Notes under the pieces: model-generated
What the model was told of the DNA's origin: nothing
What the model saw: the letters and a program-made list of their open reading frames with translations, nothing else
Database searches by the model: none
Shown here: positions 22,663-34,045 of the stretch, piece by piece
Numbering within the stretch: position 1 is the stretch's first letter
Layout of the letters: each line of letters opens with the position of its first letter
Translations under genes and position numbers: made by a program
From: Chondrilla cf. caribensis
Lineage: Eukaryota > Porifera > Demospongiae > Chondrillida > Chondrillidae
Direction: 5' to 3'
Assembly (NCBI GenBank): GCA_964020155.1
Contig: OZ026557.1
Location: forward strand, 1,698,501 to 1,762,500
Length of the DNA stretch: 64,000 nt

Positions 22663-24339
22663 CTTTATCTTCTTCTTGGGATAATTCATGCATGGCCAGG
22701 CAGTTGAGTCCACATATTCCTACCTTCTGCCAGCAGTATAGTTGTTACTTTATATGCATATCATGCAACCTTAGCTGAACGTAGCTGTACTTTTAATACT
22801 AAAATATGCCTGTATGCCAATGTAACTTTATATTATTGTATATTATATTAGTTCGTTAGTAAGCGTTATAACAGTAATATTATTGGAATAGTACCAGATG
22901 TTCCTATGTACACATACGCAGGTGTCAACACACACAAGCATGCACAGGTGTGTAAACACATGCCATACATTGTCCACAAAGTGCACACATTACGATTGAT
23001 CCCTGGTCCATTAGTATTGGGTAAAATATCCCCCACACATAGTGAATCTGCAAACCATACAGTTACACACTCAATGTTCTCTCTCTTGCGGTCAATATCA
23101 AAATGGAATTCATAATGCTACACATGTAGTCAATGTGTAATGCATTGTGTACAATGCATGATGTACTGTTGATTTGATCTCATACTGATTGGATTGTTAA
23201 CAACCATATGACATCAGTACTGAATACATCAAGTACGTGCATATCTTTTCAATCAGGATCCGGATTGGGTGAAGATCCACCACCAGATTAGTTGGAGGAC
23301 TCCCCTTCCTACTTTCCACATTTGTTCTTAATACCCTGTCCCTCTTCTGAGTACCTGAAGTAAACACTATGAACTACACTCTTGTTGTTCCATATCATGT
23401 TGAGGCCCATAATATAGGTATAATTGGGAGTTGTGATGTTGTGCACGTACAGTGTAACATTGATCCTTAAAATGTAACTTGGAATTTAGTATAATGGAAT
23501 ATAATATATGTATGTGAATTCCTATTAACATTTTGTTTTCAAGAGTATGGTTGATTATATGGACATTTGCTAGTACTTGTACATTGCATTGGTACTGATA
23601 ATCTGTGGGTGACCAAAAGGTTTGGGTGATAAAGCAGTGGCAGATTAACGAGAATTCACTGTACATACCATACCAATTGCTCCTACTAGTCTAATCAGAA
23701 CATGCAACCTCACGCACTCAATATGATATCACATGATCTGCATACAATTCTCAGTGCAGGTGTCATGACTCATTCAGTTTGTTGACTTGCTCAACTGTGT
23801 TCACTCTTCCTTGTCTGCAGATGTGAGAGTACCTCCCATTTCCCCTGCATATAAAGTAGATATGTAAACATCTATACCACCACGTTAGTTAGTGGCCACC
23901 CCTCCTACTTACCACACTTGTACTTTAAACTGTACTGTTTCTTCTTTGAATACGTGACTTGAATCTAATAATACCTTGACCATGGTGACAATGAATTCTC
24001 TACATCTGGTAACAATACACACACCTGCTCCACTGGTATGAAGTACCTCCCATTTCCCCCGCACACTGAGTAGACATGTAAACTACTAACATAATCTATT
24101 TCCTCGGGGCAAGTTAAATGAATCAGATCTTCAAAGAGTATCTGATTCAGTGTTTAGTGTTTGATCCCTGCTCCACTAGTATGAGGTACCTCCCATTCCC
24201 CCCCCATACAGGTTAGGCATATAAACTAGAAGTTCATACTTGCTATTCTTCTTGTAGTTGGCATTTAAATTGCCTTATTATAATTCAAATTTAGAGTTTG
24301 CATGCATGACTTGTGTGTATGTGTGCATGTATGGATACT

Positions 24340-24600
24340 TGCCATTCAATATATGCTGCAATGGTGCCCCATTTCTATCAGTTGGACGACTTACTGCTGA
24401 ACGCTTCTTTCGACGAATGATTTGCTTTCAACGAAACCAAAAATGACCTAAATCGATAAATAGTACGATAATGAATAATAATATTGGCGGCCACCGCAAT
24501 TAAGAGCGTGGGCAACCTCGATTGGACTCCGCTAACGAATGGAAACAATTACCTCGCTAACGCTCGGTAATTATGCATGTGTGTGATAGTAGTCTACTAA
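24340..24600. other. Unassigned block replacing the GT array of the paralogous site
   Basis: At 9480-10860 the paralogous site has the compound GT array. Here it holds ~240 bp of unrelated, less AT-rich sequence (for example GGCGGCCACCGCAATTAAGA). No gene or clear terminal repeats recognised. Confidence 0.4.
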
Positions 24601-24696
24601 TCTAGCGCCCCCGACAGGTGTTGAGGGAATATTAGTCTAGCCTGCTAGACCACATCATGGCTAGTAGGTGCGTAGAAATTTTATCGCTTGCTGGTG

Positions 24697-25419
24697 TAGT
24701 CTAGCTAGCTAGACCATCCCTAAGAGGCGCTGAGGGGCGGAAAAGGGAAGGGACAGTCAAGTAGCGATTAGTTCACACCTGAGCACGTGACCAACAACCA
24801 ATGAAATGCTACTGCCAAGAATCTTGGCAATGATATTCATTGATTCTGCTTAGTTAATTGCTAAGTGTCATTGAGGATGATACTACGTACTCGTCGTCGG
24901 TAGCTGGGAATATTCACCCTTCTGACAGCCAGATGAAAGCGATTACTAGTATTTTGCAAGGAGATGATACGATCGCATGTTTCCCGACTTTTCACGGCAA
25001 TTTGCCAATGAAGAATTGCAAACGAAGGAATGAGACCAAAATATTTAGTCCTAGTTGTATCATCGCTTTTATTTCTGATGAACGAACAGATGAAATACTT
25101 TTCGAACGTAGTTTGTCTGCTGGTACCTATAGTCTGACAAAGAATCGTTGCATAATCGACAAAACAACACTAGATCTATTCTTTTCTTACTTCCCTCTGT
25201 CCTCCCACAGATACTCTAACCTGAGTTAGAGCATAGACTATGGTTAGAGTATCTATGGTCATCCTAACACGTACGGGGTGTATGGTGAGCTGTAGAAACT
25301 CTATACGTGCTATTTGTTACTGGGCAGGTGTGAACTAATCTCTACTTGGGCTAGACCGTCCCTTCCCTTTTCCGCCCCTCGGCGTTTCTTAGTGACGGTC
25401 TGGCTAGCTATAGACTATC
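24697..25419. mobile_element. TIR DNA element, ~720 bp with ~85-bp inverted ends
   Basis: The left end TAGTCTAGCTAGCTAGACC, followed by GGGGCGGAAAAGGGAAGGGA and GATTAGTTCACACCTG, is matched inverted at the right end (CAGGTGTGAACTAATC, TCCCTTCCCTTTTCCGCCCC, GCTAGCTATAGACTA). GCTGGTG flanks both sides (24690-24696 and 25420-25426), consistent with a 7-9-bp target duplication. It splits module X, which is uninterrupted at 10870-11640. The interior has a single degraded ORF (24858-25229) and no transposase, so it is non-autonomous. Confidence 0.85.
24858..25229 (+). pseudogene. Possible RecQ-like helicase scrap inside the TIR element
   Basis: A 123-codon frame containing SQMKAITSILQGDDTIACFP followed by TFHGNLPM. 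This parallels motif 0/motif I of RecQ-family helicases (Q--A----L-G-D-----PTG-GKS), but the Walker A lysine-serine is replaced (HGN). Downstream SPSCIIAFISDE recalls the segment after motif I. No other helicase motif is present. It reads as a captured and decayed gene fragment rather than a working enzyme. Resemblance is by eye only; it could be chance. Confidence 0.4.
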
Positions 25420-25985
25420 GCTGGTGGGGTCTACGAGTGACGTCACAGCAATGAACTGGAACACGTGTCGGTACCAATTCAGAAGTTTGCCGTTAACCTG
25501 TTGAAGAAGCGATATTTCCCAATTTTGGACCTGTTCTTTTTGAAAGCCAGTAGATTTCGTCCAGGACGGCGTGGCATGTCTTTAACCACTTTTAAATTAC
25601 ACTTTTAATGCCCAAGGTAAGTACAGTTCCATATATGTAGCTATGTGGTTGAGTTTCCAATAGAGCTGTCGGTCCTTTGAGTCTTGTGTGTAACCTATTT
25701 TTGCGTGCGGTACCTGTGATATCGTATTTTCCTCGAACTTTAAACTCCTGTGTTGGTGGCTGGTTCTGTCGTCAGATTCTTGCCTGTCTCACGGCTGTTT
25801 GTGGTCGAGGTAGCTATCCAAGACACTCGGAAGACGATTGCATGTCGTTAGTGGGTGGATTGTGCATGCACGCTGCTTGGATTGGGGATTTACGTTGGTA
25901 GAGTGACCAATGAGATGTATTATTTCAGGTTTTTCACTGTCATTAGATCTTTGAAGACTACTCAACACTCATTTGAAAGGCAATG
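25420..25985. repeat. Module X, third copy (right part)
   Basis: Continues the module interrupted by the TIR element. Shares GGTCTACGAGTGACGTCACA, the donor-like GGTAAGTACAG and the acceptor-like TTATTTCAG with 10970-11630. A 74-codon ORF (25677-25901) is not supported by the other copies. Confidence 0.65.
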
Positions 25986-27090
25986 GACTGTTATACTTTA
26001 AGGCGACATGGCTTTCTAAATACTATAGTATCATCATCTTCCATGATGCAGAAATGTTGAGAAGTAGCTATAAGAAGGTATACTAAGTTTCAAGAATGCC
26101 AAATACTTTTATAGTTACTGGTCTGAGAAATAGACATTTAGTATATAATTAACCTATGTATTGTTTACATTCAGCCATTCCCATTTAATTTAGCAGAGTA
26201 GAAGTAACTCTGTAACTGTTTTTGAATTAATAATTTTTTTGACTTCATACCAAATTGATACCTGATACATTTGTTGATTGTTTGTTGAATGGGTATTTGT
26301 TGAGAGAACTACAGGTCCATCTTTTACAGACCATTGCTGTGTCTACCTTTAATAATTAAGTGCTCATACTGTTGCAGTAAATATATCCTCTGCATTAAAA
26401 TGCTGCAATGTGTTCTTGAGACTATAACCCAATGGATACTATTTATTTGCATAGATAACAACTCTTCCAGGATACTAGGAGAAGTTTAAAGGCTCATGCA
26501 AAGTGCTCGGCATACCCACGTGTCTTAGCACACACACAGTAGACTTAATGACTTGTATATTGTTCTATGTTTTATGTTTAATATTGTGTGGCTCTAATCG
26601 ATTTTATGGTTCAAAGACCTTAAATTCTTCATCAGACACTCCTCCATTATCCTATACTGGACACTCCTTTCCCATATAATGCACAAACCAGATAATATAT
26701 ACAGTGTATACACAGTACACACACAATGTTATATTATACAGACAGTACACATTGGGGCATATTAAATAATTTGTAAACTATATATTTAGAGGTACAGGAG
26801 CATAAAACCTTTGCATAAACAAATATTCTATGATGAAAGTGTTTGCCTTGTACGACTTAGAATGATTTGGTGTGAAATCAGTAAAATCCTCTACCATTTT
26901 CCACTGACGAAGACAGCAATGAGCTGACATAATGTTTGTTAAAAACATATGGCTAGTGTATTGCATTATATTGAACTAACTATATTCTCTGACATTTGCC
27001 TGAATATTTATTGACAATGTATGATTGCATTAGAGTGTACCTGTGCACCTGTGTATAGACATTATCATCAAACCATAAAGTCACTAGATC
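25985..27090. other. AT-rich intergenic stretch
   Basis: No gene, RNA or element recognised. The only ORF (26778-26966, minus) is short and without features. Confidence 0.5.
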
Positions 27091-27281
27091 AAATTGCAGC
27101 ATGGTGGTGTTTGGTGTTGAACAGTAGCTCTTTCTGTGTTGATTACAAAAATTAATGTATTGACTCTAATGGTCTTACTGTAACAGTAAATATCATGCAT
27201 GCAAGGTGGTAACTATGATATTGCCTTCAATGTGTTAATATAAGATTTTATAAGAAATATGATTATAAAAATAATTATCAA
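27090..27281. repeat. FReD 3'-flank relic, matches 39160-39345
   Basis: Shared landmarks: GGTGGTGTTTGGTGT, ATATTGCCTTCAATGT and GATTTTATAAG. At 39160-39345 this lies 3' of the type A gene at 39529. The gypsy element starting at 27282 therefore probably inserted in the 3' flank of the gene at 31694-32689, separating this piece from it. Confidence 0.6.
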
Positions 27282-27429
27282 TGTAATGCTGGATCATTCG
27301 TGACAGTCGCTCAGCAGATAAGTCGCGAATCGCTTGACCAACAAACTCAATCATTAACATGTTAACAATAGGACAAAACAAAAGTAGAACAAAAGAACTA
27401 GAATACACTTGTTCACACAATAGGTAACA
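27282..27429 (-). repeat. 3' LTR of the gypsy element
   Basis: Matches 30643-30767 plus 31154-31180. The inner boundary is set by where similarity to the right LTR ends (GGTAAC). No purine-rich tract is obvious beside it, so the boundary is approximate. Confidence 0.6.
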
Positions 27430-27652
27430 GCTGTAGAATTTACTGTTAATGCTATATACCTAACACACATTAAGTCCTAACAATTAGTCAAAGTTCTTGA
27501 GATATCACAAAGAAGTAAACTATTTGCGAGATTTACGTTTGCGCAAGTTCTGTCCAGTCCAGACATCATCTTGTTCAGGATGACAGAGGTGAACCCTGTT
27601 CAGGTGCACAAAGATTGGCTCTCCATTGGGTTGATCAACCAATCATTCAGCA

Positions 27653-29163
27653 TTACTCTGGGTGACATAGTGTACTCGGTAGGGGCCAATTCCAATTTTC
27701 AGGTCTTCCCTTGAGCTCGGCAGGCATGTGCTCCATAACTCTATCACCAGATTTCACAGTGGATCCCTTGCTGGAATGATCATACTGGTGCTTCCAGGCA
27801 GTTTGAGACTTCTCAATGTTCTGGTTGGCTAACTTCAATGCCAATGAAAGACTAGATAACATTTATAATCACTCACATCTGCAGTATAGGGACTTCTTTC
27901 TTGAGTCAAGGCAGTGATTGTGGGGATCCTCACATCCAGACCGTGAACCAGAAGAAAGGTAATTCTTTAAATTGTTGATTCCGGGGCACTGACTCTGTAC
28001 ACAAACAATAGGAAGGGCAAATGGTCATCCCAGTCCCGATCATGAGTATCACAGAACTTGGCAATCATGTTGGTCACTGTGGAGTTAAACCCCTCCACAA
28101 GACCATCTCTCTGCGGGTGATAGCCAGAAGTATTTATTTTCTTGACACCAAGTTGACGACAAACTTCTTGGATTAGCGAAGAAAGGAAGTTGGCTCCACG
28201 ATCTGAAAGGAGTTCTTCTGGGATTACATGTCGGCACACAATCTGTTTAACAAACAGTCTAGCTAGGGTCTCGGTCTTCTGATCAGGCATTGCAAACACT
28301 TCCAGCCATTTGGTGAGGTAGTCCATAAACTCGGCTATGTAACGGTTACTACTAGCTGCAAGTGGCAGCTGAAGCACATCCACAGCAACTCTATGAAACG
28401 GTCCTCCAACCAGAATAGGTTGTAGCAGAGGGCGAGAGGGTCTACGGCCTCCTTTTTGGGAATTGCAGATGAGACAGGACTTGCAAAACTGTACAGCGGA
28501 AGTGACGGACAACCCATACCAGTCTAAGCATCTCCAGCTCTGACATTCCATTATTATGCTCATGTTTGTCAACAGAATGAGAAGCATAGGCCACCAGGTG
28601 GATATTCCCGTCTTCCTGTTTTTGAGAAAGTATGGCTCCCAATCCAGCAGTGCTAACATCCGTTTCCAATACAAAACTATTTCCAGCGCAAACTTGAGGT
28701 GAGAACAGGTGCTGACATCAAAGCAGACTTGAGCTTTTGGAAAGCTCACTCATGGTCACCGGTCCATTCGAAGTGGATATCCTCTCTCATCAGCCTCTTG
28801 GTGAAATTTGGCACAAAGCTTTTTATAACTAGGAGGCTAGTTATAAAAAGCTCCTCACACTGGTGACAGCAGTGGGAGTTGGGTAACTCCGGATCTTGTC
28901 CACCATCTGGTAAAATGCCAGAAACAGACACAAAGTGTCCAAGCTCTGCACTGGTATCCAAGTGGATAGCAAATCCATGACGATTCTCCACAGGCAACGG
29001 GATGTCATTTCTTTCAAGGAATGTCGCAGACTCTGGGCTAAGGCCTTTGGCTAAATCAGTGCTCTCTTGGTCAGTCTCAAGGTCCTGTAGGTTTCTGTGA
29101 GTCTGTGTCTGGTTACGGGCTTCGGCTGCAGAATGATACAGTTTCACATATTCTTCCACCATC
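27653..29163 (-). pseudogene. Gypsy pol remnants (RT end, RNase H, integrase)
   Basis: From 29163 leftwards: a remnant of the RT end (VIKSFVPNFTKRLMREDIHF), RNase H (ETDVSTAGLGAILSQKQEDG, then LVAYASHSVDKHEHN), an integrase zinc-finger part (CKSCLICNSQKGGRRPS) and an integrase core. The core has the three acidic residues in AVDVLQLPL, LSDRGANFLSS and GLVEGFNSTV (about 28390-28060). The tail at 27862-27653 (YDHSSKGSTVKSGDRVMEHM) matches the usual C-terminal extension. Frameshifts separate RNase H from integrase and integrase from its tail. The element cannot encode an intact polyprotein. Confidence 0.8.
28817..28852. repeat. Perfect 16-bp-arm palindrome inside the gypsy element
   Basis: AGCTTTTTATAACTAG-GAGG-CTAGTTATAAAAAGCT, with a 4-nt loop, at the point where the RT remnant breaks. 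It looks like an inverted duplication formed at a deletion site. Confidence 0.85.
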
Positions 29164-30184
29164 CTGGCACACGCAAGGAAGTTATGAAGCTTTCGTCAGT
29201 TTTTGGTGGGCCTAGTTTCTGTTGCCATATCACCAATAGTGCTCGGTGGAATCGTCCTTTTAACAAATGGTCAAAATCCTTGCCGGTGATACTGAAAAAT
29301 GCCTTCCATCCAAGGTGCTGGATACTACGACCTACTGCTTCTACGGATTCAACTGGATTCTGAACACGGTGGTGGAGTTCCAAACCCCGGAGTTCCTCGA
29401 TACCTCCGGGTTGGAACCGTTTTCTCAAGGCACTGATGGCTTTATCAAAATCCTCCACATCAGCCTCTGGTAGCATGCAAAATATACATCCAAAGCCGTC
29501 CTATGCAGGTGTAGCGTCAAGCAATACAGCTGGTCAGACACACTCCATTCAGCAAATCTGGCTCTCTCTCGGAATTGCTCGCCCCATCTGTCAAAGACAT
29601 CATCCTTCATATCTACTCCTTCGCCGGAATACAAAGTATACAGTGGTAGTTGTTGCATTGTGACTGCTTTAGTCTGTGCTGTCATTACTTTGGACTCAAC
29701 GCAGAGCAGTTCAGTCATGGTTTCGACCACATTAGATGCACTTGACATTGTGGCTGGGTGGGCTGGTAGAAGTTGTGCTGTTACCTGGGTCAGCTGCCAC
29801 ACCAGAGGTGTCAGAATTAATGGAAGCAGGTGTCCACCCGGGGTTAATTGTTAGACTGTTAGTCATACTCGATGTAGCAGGCTCTGTTGTTACAGGCAAT
29901 AGCGTGGGGTTTATAACTGCACTAGTGATTGGGGTTCCTGCTTGGCTGTCAACTACCTGGGTATCACATTGACCATTAACGTTAACTCCATTTAAAACCA
30001 GATGACTCTCTTTCACCAGTAATCTGTGCTCCATACTTTCAGGAGTCCTACACTGTTCATTAGCTTCACTCTGCTGAACACCTCCCAAGACATCAAGGGA
30101 AGCACTCACGACTGATGGCTCATTACCTATGTCTTGCACCAATTTGGAACCTGCCTGTAATGTAGAAATACGGACCAGTAGCAC
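29144..30184 (-). pseudogene. Gypsy gag remnant
   Basis: Three overlapping minus-strand frames contain gag-like sequence: FDRWGEQFRERARFAEWSVS then DQLYCLTLHLHRTALDV, and RKRFQPGGIEELRGLELHHR then LGWKAFFSITGKDFDHLLKG. These blocks are typical of Ty3/gypsy gag proteins. The part before them (30184-29800) is Ser/Thr/Pro-rich. At least two frameshifts are needed to read through. Confidence 0.75.
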
Positions 30185-30642
30185 ATCCTTCTATGTTTGG
30201 TAGCTAGTCCTGAGGTCATTGATCCACGCCTCCATCCTATTGACTTCTTGTGTCTGACATTCTTCCTCTCGCTCGAGTGCCATCTGATGTTCTGCCCTCA
30301 ACCGTCCCAAGGCATACAATTTGTCCGAGTCTGATCCAACTTATAAATATAACATTCACTTCTTCTAAGCATCTCCCCTTTTCTTCTAACTGCAACTTTG
30401 CACAAGCCAACTCCTCCTGGAGCTCCTCCACAGTACGTATGTTGCTCTCCAGTTATGGTGTCTCAATCTATGGTTTCTCTCAATCACAGTCTATTCCGAG
30501 TGAAATGCACTCGGGTTCCACACGTCTTAATTCCCGCAAAGACATCCAACATGGCCACACGCAATCAAGAATCTCAATGCAGTCCCAAATCCACAGCTTG
30601 CCCTGAGAAAACTAACTGCCAAATCCTGCCAAGGTTGCCAAT

Positions 30643-31181
30643 TGTAACGCTGGATCGTTCGTGACAGCCGCTCAGCAGATAAGTCGCGAATCATTTGACC
30701 AACAAACCCAATCATTATTAAAAACAGGACAAAAAGAACTAGGACAAAAGAACTATATAGAATACATAGGTGTAGGAACCAGGGGGGCACCCGGGGCACG
30801 TGCCCCCCCTTGAAATAAATTCTTTAAAAGTGCCCCCCCTTGAGAAGATACTGCACTGAGAGAATTTCAGAGTTTTGTATTGGGACCAGGGTACAATTGT
30901 AGTCAGCATACTGTTTACCTCAACAAATAAAGGCATTTATCAAAGAGCTAACCCTTATCGTTCCCAAACAATCTTGAAAAAAGAAAAAAAACTTGAGAGA
31001 AACAGTTGTGAGAACGGCCATTAGTGTCGCATGATATTGAAATCATGTGATATGGTAGACAAAAATGGCCGCCCAACAATAGTTACTCAATTATTTAGGG
31101 CATCAATCTCCAGCAAGTGCCCCCCCAATCTGAATTGCCTTCCTACGCCCTTGGAATACACATGTTCACACAATAGGTAAC
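30643..31181 (-). repeat. 5' LTR of the gypsy element, split by a MITE
   Basis: Begins TGTAACGCTGGATCG, is interrupted at 30768-31153, and resumes GAATACACATGTTCACACAA to GGTAAC. The uninterrupted left LTR shows the ancestral join. Confidence 0.65.
30768..31153. mobile_element. hAT-like MITE nested in the LTR
   Basis: An ~386-bp insertion flanked by GAATACAT (30760-30767) and GAATACAC (31154-31161), an 8-bp target duplication with one mismatch. The ends are inverted relatives: GTGTAGGAACCAGGGGGGCA on the left, and CCTTCCTACGCCC preceded by TGCCCCCCCA on the right. Eight-bp duplications are typical of hAT elements. No transposase, so non-autonomous. The absence of this block in the left LTR dates it after the gypsy insertion. 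Confidence 0.85.
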
Positions 31182-31693
31182 TTACCACGAGATACATAAT
31201 ACATGTGTCTACTAAACTGAGTGGTATTGCAAATAGACAATCTAAAAAGGGAAGTAAAATATACGTTTGCTGCTGTGTATTTGTGCATTTGAATTCGTGC
31301 ACTTGTAATGTCACTGATCATCATGCAGATTGCGTGTGACTTGCCCACACTACCGGTGACTTAATTGCTTGCATAACACTTAAACCACAAATTCTAGTCA
31401 ATGCCCTCGAAACTCACATGTTATACCTGCCTTACCATGAACTCCTAAGACTTGAAATATAATGTGTATCTAGTAAGCAAATAATATTATAAAATACTAT
31501 ATGTTATATTATAACCTGTACAAATTGAAAACTAAACATCATTATTATGTTGCAATCATGTATTATATTAATACATACTTAGAATTACTTTAATCATAAG
31601 ATAATGTATACCTAATTGTTCAACTAGTAATGCAGAAGCTTAATAATTAATTTCATTTTCTCCTTTAAGTTATATCTTCATTGCATATCTAGC

Positions 31694-32689
31694 TCAGCCA
31701 ATAGCTCTGACCTTCATCTCGGTAAACTTCAGAGAGTAATGAACACCCCTCCAATGATACCAGTTCACACCATCAGCATAGGAGGAGTGGCGGCCATGGT
31801 GGTATAGTCCGTTCAGGTTAGAGTAATGGCAATTTGCATACCACCATGCTCCTTTGAACAATCCAGCACAGTTCTCAGAAATAACACCATCATTGTCACG
31901 GTCGTATGTTGTGAATGGTCTCCCACTGTGGGCTGTCAAGCTGTTACCAGCATTTCCTGTATACCCTCCAACTATAAGAGTGTAATTGGTGAATGCATCT
32001 CTTACTTTAAAATATCTGTATTTGGCATATGCTGTTGCTCCATCCCAATCCTCCAGGTCAACACGAAGTTCAGAATCACTATCATTGGTCAACCTATGTA
32101 TAAACTCAAGTCCAAGCCAGAATTCATTAGAGAGGTTCCCAAAGCCGTTAGTGTAGTTGACCCAGTTCCTGTAAAAGTCTTCACTTCCATCTTGTCTCCT
32201 TTGAAAGACGGTCCATCCTCCTCCATCAGTATCCATGTCACAATAAACATCAAATGGAGAAAGGTGGTCTGGTTGGATGGTGTAGACACCCGATTGAGTG
32301 TAGCTGTTGTTGAGGGCATCACGGCAGTCTCTGAATACAGGCAGTGGACATGGTGTTGGTCTCTCACTCATGTTGGTAGCATTGTTAGTTTCATTTCGGC
32401 AACACTGCATCTCACTCTTCAGATTGTCAACTGCAGAGACTACTTCCTGCTTTATGATCTCGACTAGTCTCTCCGAAATAACATCACTGATTATTATTTC
32501 CTTCAATTTGATATAATCTTCATATGAAAACACTCCTGGAGAGCCGTCCTTACCATCACGTCCATCACGTCCTGGTGGTCCTGGTACAGGGTGGTAGGAA
32601 GACGATGGGCAGGTAGTTCCAGCTACGAGACCTTCAGTGATCACAAGTAGAATCAGGAAGATCCAGAGAGTGCTAGTAGTGAAGTTCAT
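31694..32689 (-). CDS. Secreted collagen-like/FReD protein, type A, copy 3
   Basis: Single exon, 331 residues, ATG at 32689. Signal peptide ([19 protein letters not shown]), Cys, five Gly-X-Y triplets (GPPGRDGRDGKDGSP), coiled coil with terminal CCRN, linker with NAT and NMS sequons, then FReD. The calcium loop YDRDNDGVISENCA has the full Asp-X-Asp pattern seen in ficolins, unlike copies 1 and 2. Variable segments: [58 protein letters not shown] and WYHWRGVHYS. The first half of the FReD is almost the same as in every other copy. By family: a secreted oligomeric lectin in recognition or opsonisation. Confidence 0.9.
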   Translation of the reverse strand: MNFTTSTLWIFLILLVITEGLVAGTTCPSSSYHPVPGPPGRDGRDGKDGSPGVFSYEDYIKLKEIIISDVISERLVEIIKQEVVSAVDNLKSEMQCCRNETNNATNMSERPTPCPLPVFRDCRDALNNSYTQSGVYTIQPDHLSPFDVYCDMDTDGGGWTVFQRRQDGSEDFYRNWVNYTNGFGNLSNEFWLGLEFIHRLTNDSDSELRVDLEDWDGATAYAKYRYFKVRDAFTNYTLIVGGYTGNAGNSLTAHSGRPFTTYDRDNDGVISENCAGLFKGAWWYANCHYSNLNGLYHHGRHSSYADGVNWYHWRGVHYSLKFTEMKVRAIG

Positions 32690-32740
32690 CTTTATCTTCT
32701 TCTTGGGATGATTCTTGTGTGGACAGCAGTTGAGTCCTCA

Positions 32741-32748
32741 TATTTATA
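32741..32748 (-). promoter_or_regulatory. TATA box of type A copy 3
   Basis: TATAAATA, 52 bp upstream of the ATG at 32689. Confidence 0.75.
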
Positions 32749-33861
32749 TCCTCTGCCAGCAGTGTAGTTGTTACTTTATATGCATATAAGGCCTGTATGC
32801 CAATGTAACTTTATATTATTGTATATTACATTAATTCATTAGTAAGTGTTATAACAGTTATATTATTGGAATAGTACCAGATGTTCCTATGTACACATAC
32901 ACAGGTGTCAACACACACACAAATACAGGTGTGTAAACACATGCCATGCATTGTCCACAAAGTGCACACATTACAATTGATCCCTGGCCCATTAGTATGG
33001 GGTAAAATATCCCCCCACACATAGTGAATCTGTAAACCATACTCTCCCTTGCGGTCCATATCAAAATGGAATTCATGATGCTGTACATGTAGTCAATGTG
33101 TAATGTATTGTGTACAATGCATGATGTACCGTTGATTTGATCTCATACTGATTGGATTGTTAACAACCATATGAAGTCAGTCCTGAATACATCATTAGTA
33201 CCCTGTCCCTCTTCTGAGTACCTGGAGTAAACACTATGAATTACACTCGCGTTGTTCCATATGATGTTGAGGTCCATATTATAGGTATGATTGGTGTGGT
33301 TGTAATGTTTGCATGTTTAGTGTACCCCTATAATGTATAATTATCTGTTGATCCAATCTTACTGATACCACATAATGTAACTTTGACTATAATATTATAT
33401 GTACATGAATTCCCATTAATCAACCTTATCTTGTTCTCCAAGTGTATGGTAGATTAAATGGATATTTGCTAGTACTTGTATATATTACATTTGTACTGAT
33501 AATCTGTGGCTGACCAAAAGGTTTGGGTGGTTGGTTCTTGTCTGCAGATGTGAGAGTACCTCCCATTTCCCCCGCATATAAAGTAGATATGTAAACATCT
33601 ATACCACCAGGTTAGTTAGTGGTCACCCCTCCTACTTACCGTACTTGTACTATAAACTGTACTGTTTCTTCATTGAATACGTGACTTGAATCTAATAATA
33701 GCTTGACTATGGTGACAATGAATTCTCTACATCTGGTAACAATACACACACCTGCTCCACTGGTATGAAGTACCTCCCATTTCCCCTGCACACTGAGTAG
33801 ACATGTAAACTACAAGTTCACACATTTTTCAATAGAATAACCTTTTCCAACCTATGATGCT

Positions 33862-34045
33862 GACTATGATAATGGTGGTCAAAACTGTGCCAAATCATAC
33901 AAAAGGGCATGGTGGTACAATGCCTGCCACCATTCCAACCTAAATGTGCTGTATCATGATGGGCAGGTAGTTCCAGCTATGAGACCTTCTGTGATCACAA
34001 GTAGAATCACGAAGCTCCATAGAGTGCTAGTATACTGAATTTCAT
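33862..34045. pseudogene. Inverted chimera 3
   Basis: Plus-strand FReD fragment 33862-33963 ([20 protein letters not shown]) joined at GATGGGCAGG to minus-strand leader sequence with ATG at 34045. A small insertion near 34033 breaks the signal-peptide frame. Confidence 0.8.

Larger units (their letters stand above)
19920..24060. repeat. 2.14-kb tandem duplication
   Basis: The sequence from CTCAACATGATATCACGTGA at 19920 recurs at 22063, and about 920 bp (19920-20840 against 22061-22981) look almost identical. The unit contains the paired 60-bp motifs, an inverted FReD/signal-peptide chimera, a TATA box, and the CA-rich block that precedes type A genes. A partial third unit starts near 23710 and ends at about 24090. 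Confidence 0.85.
27282..31181 (-). mobile_element. Ty3/gypsy LTR retrotransposon, degenerate
   Basis: Two related LTR-like sequences beginning TGTAACGCTGGATCGTTCGT (right, 30643) and TGTAATGCTGGATC (left, 27282) flank minus-strand gag-pol remnants. They share TCAGCAGATAAGTCGCGAAT and end near ACACAATAGGTAAC. LTR length is about 150 bp without the insertion in the right copy. Next to the right LTR, the sense strand reads TTGGCAACCTTGGCAGGATT, a plausible primer-binding site. Order in sense: gag, RT remnant, RNase H, integrase, integrase tail. Protease and most of RT are deleted and frames are broken throughout. No clear target duplication seen. Confidence 0.8.

Noticed and set aside
29732..30606. 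Ser/Thr/Pro-rich ORFs on both strands near the gypsy element
   Set aside because: The minus-strand frame is the low-complexity start of gag; plus-strand frames are shadows.
31826..32467. Antisense ORF of 213 codons over type A copy 3, with similar antisense frames over nearly all FReD copies
   Set aside because: The antisense frame is open because the sense codons of the FReD are conserved; it has no independent signal or start context. It varies in length between copies.
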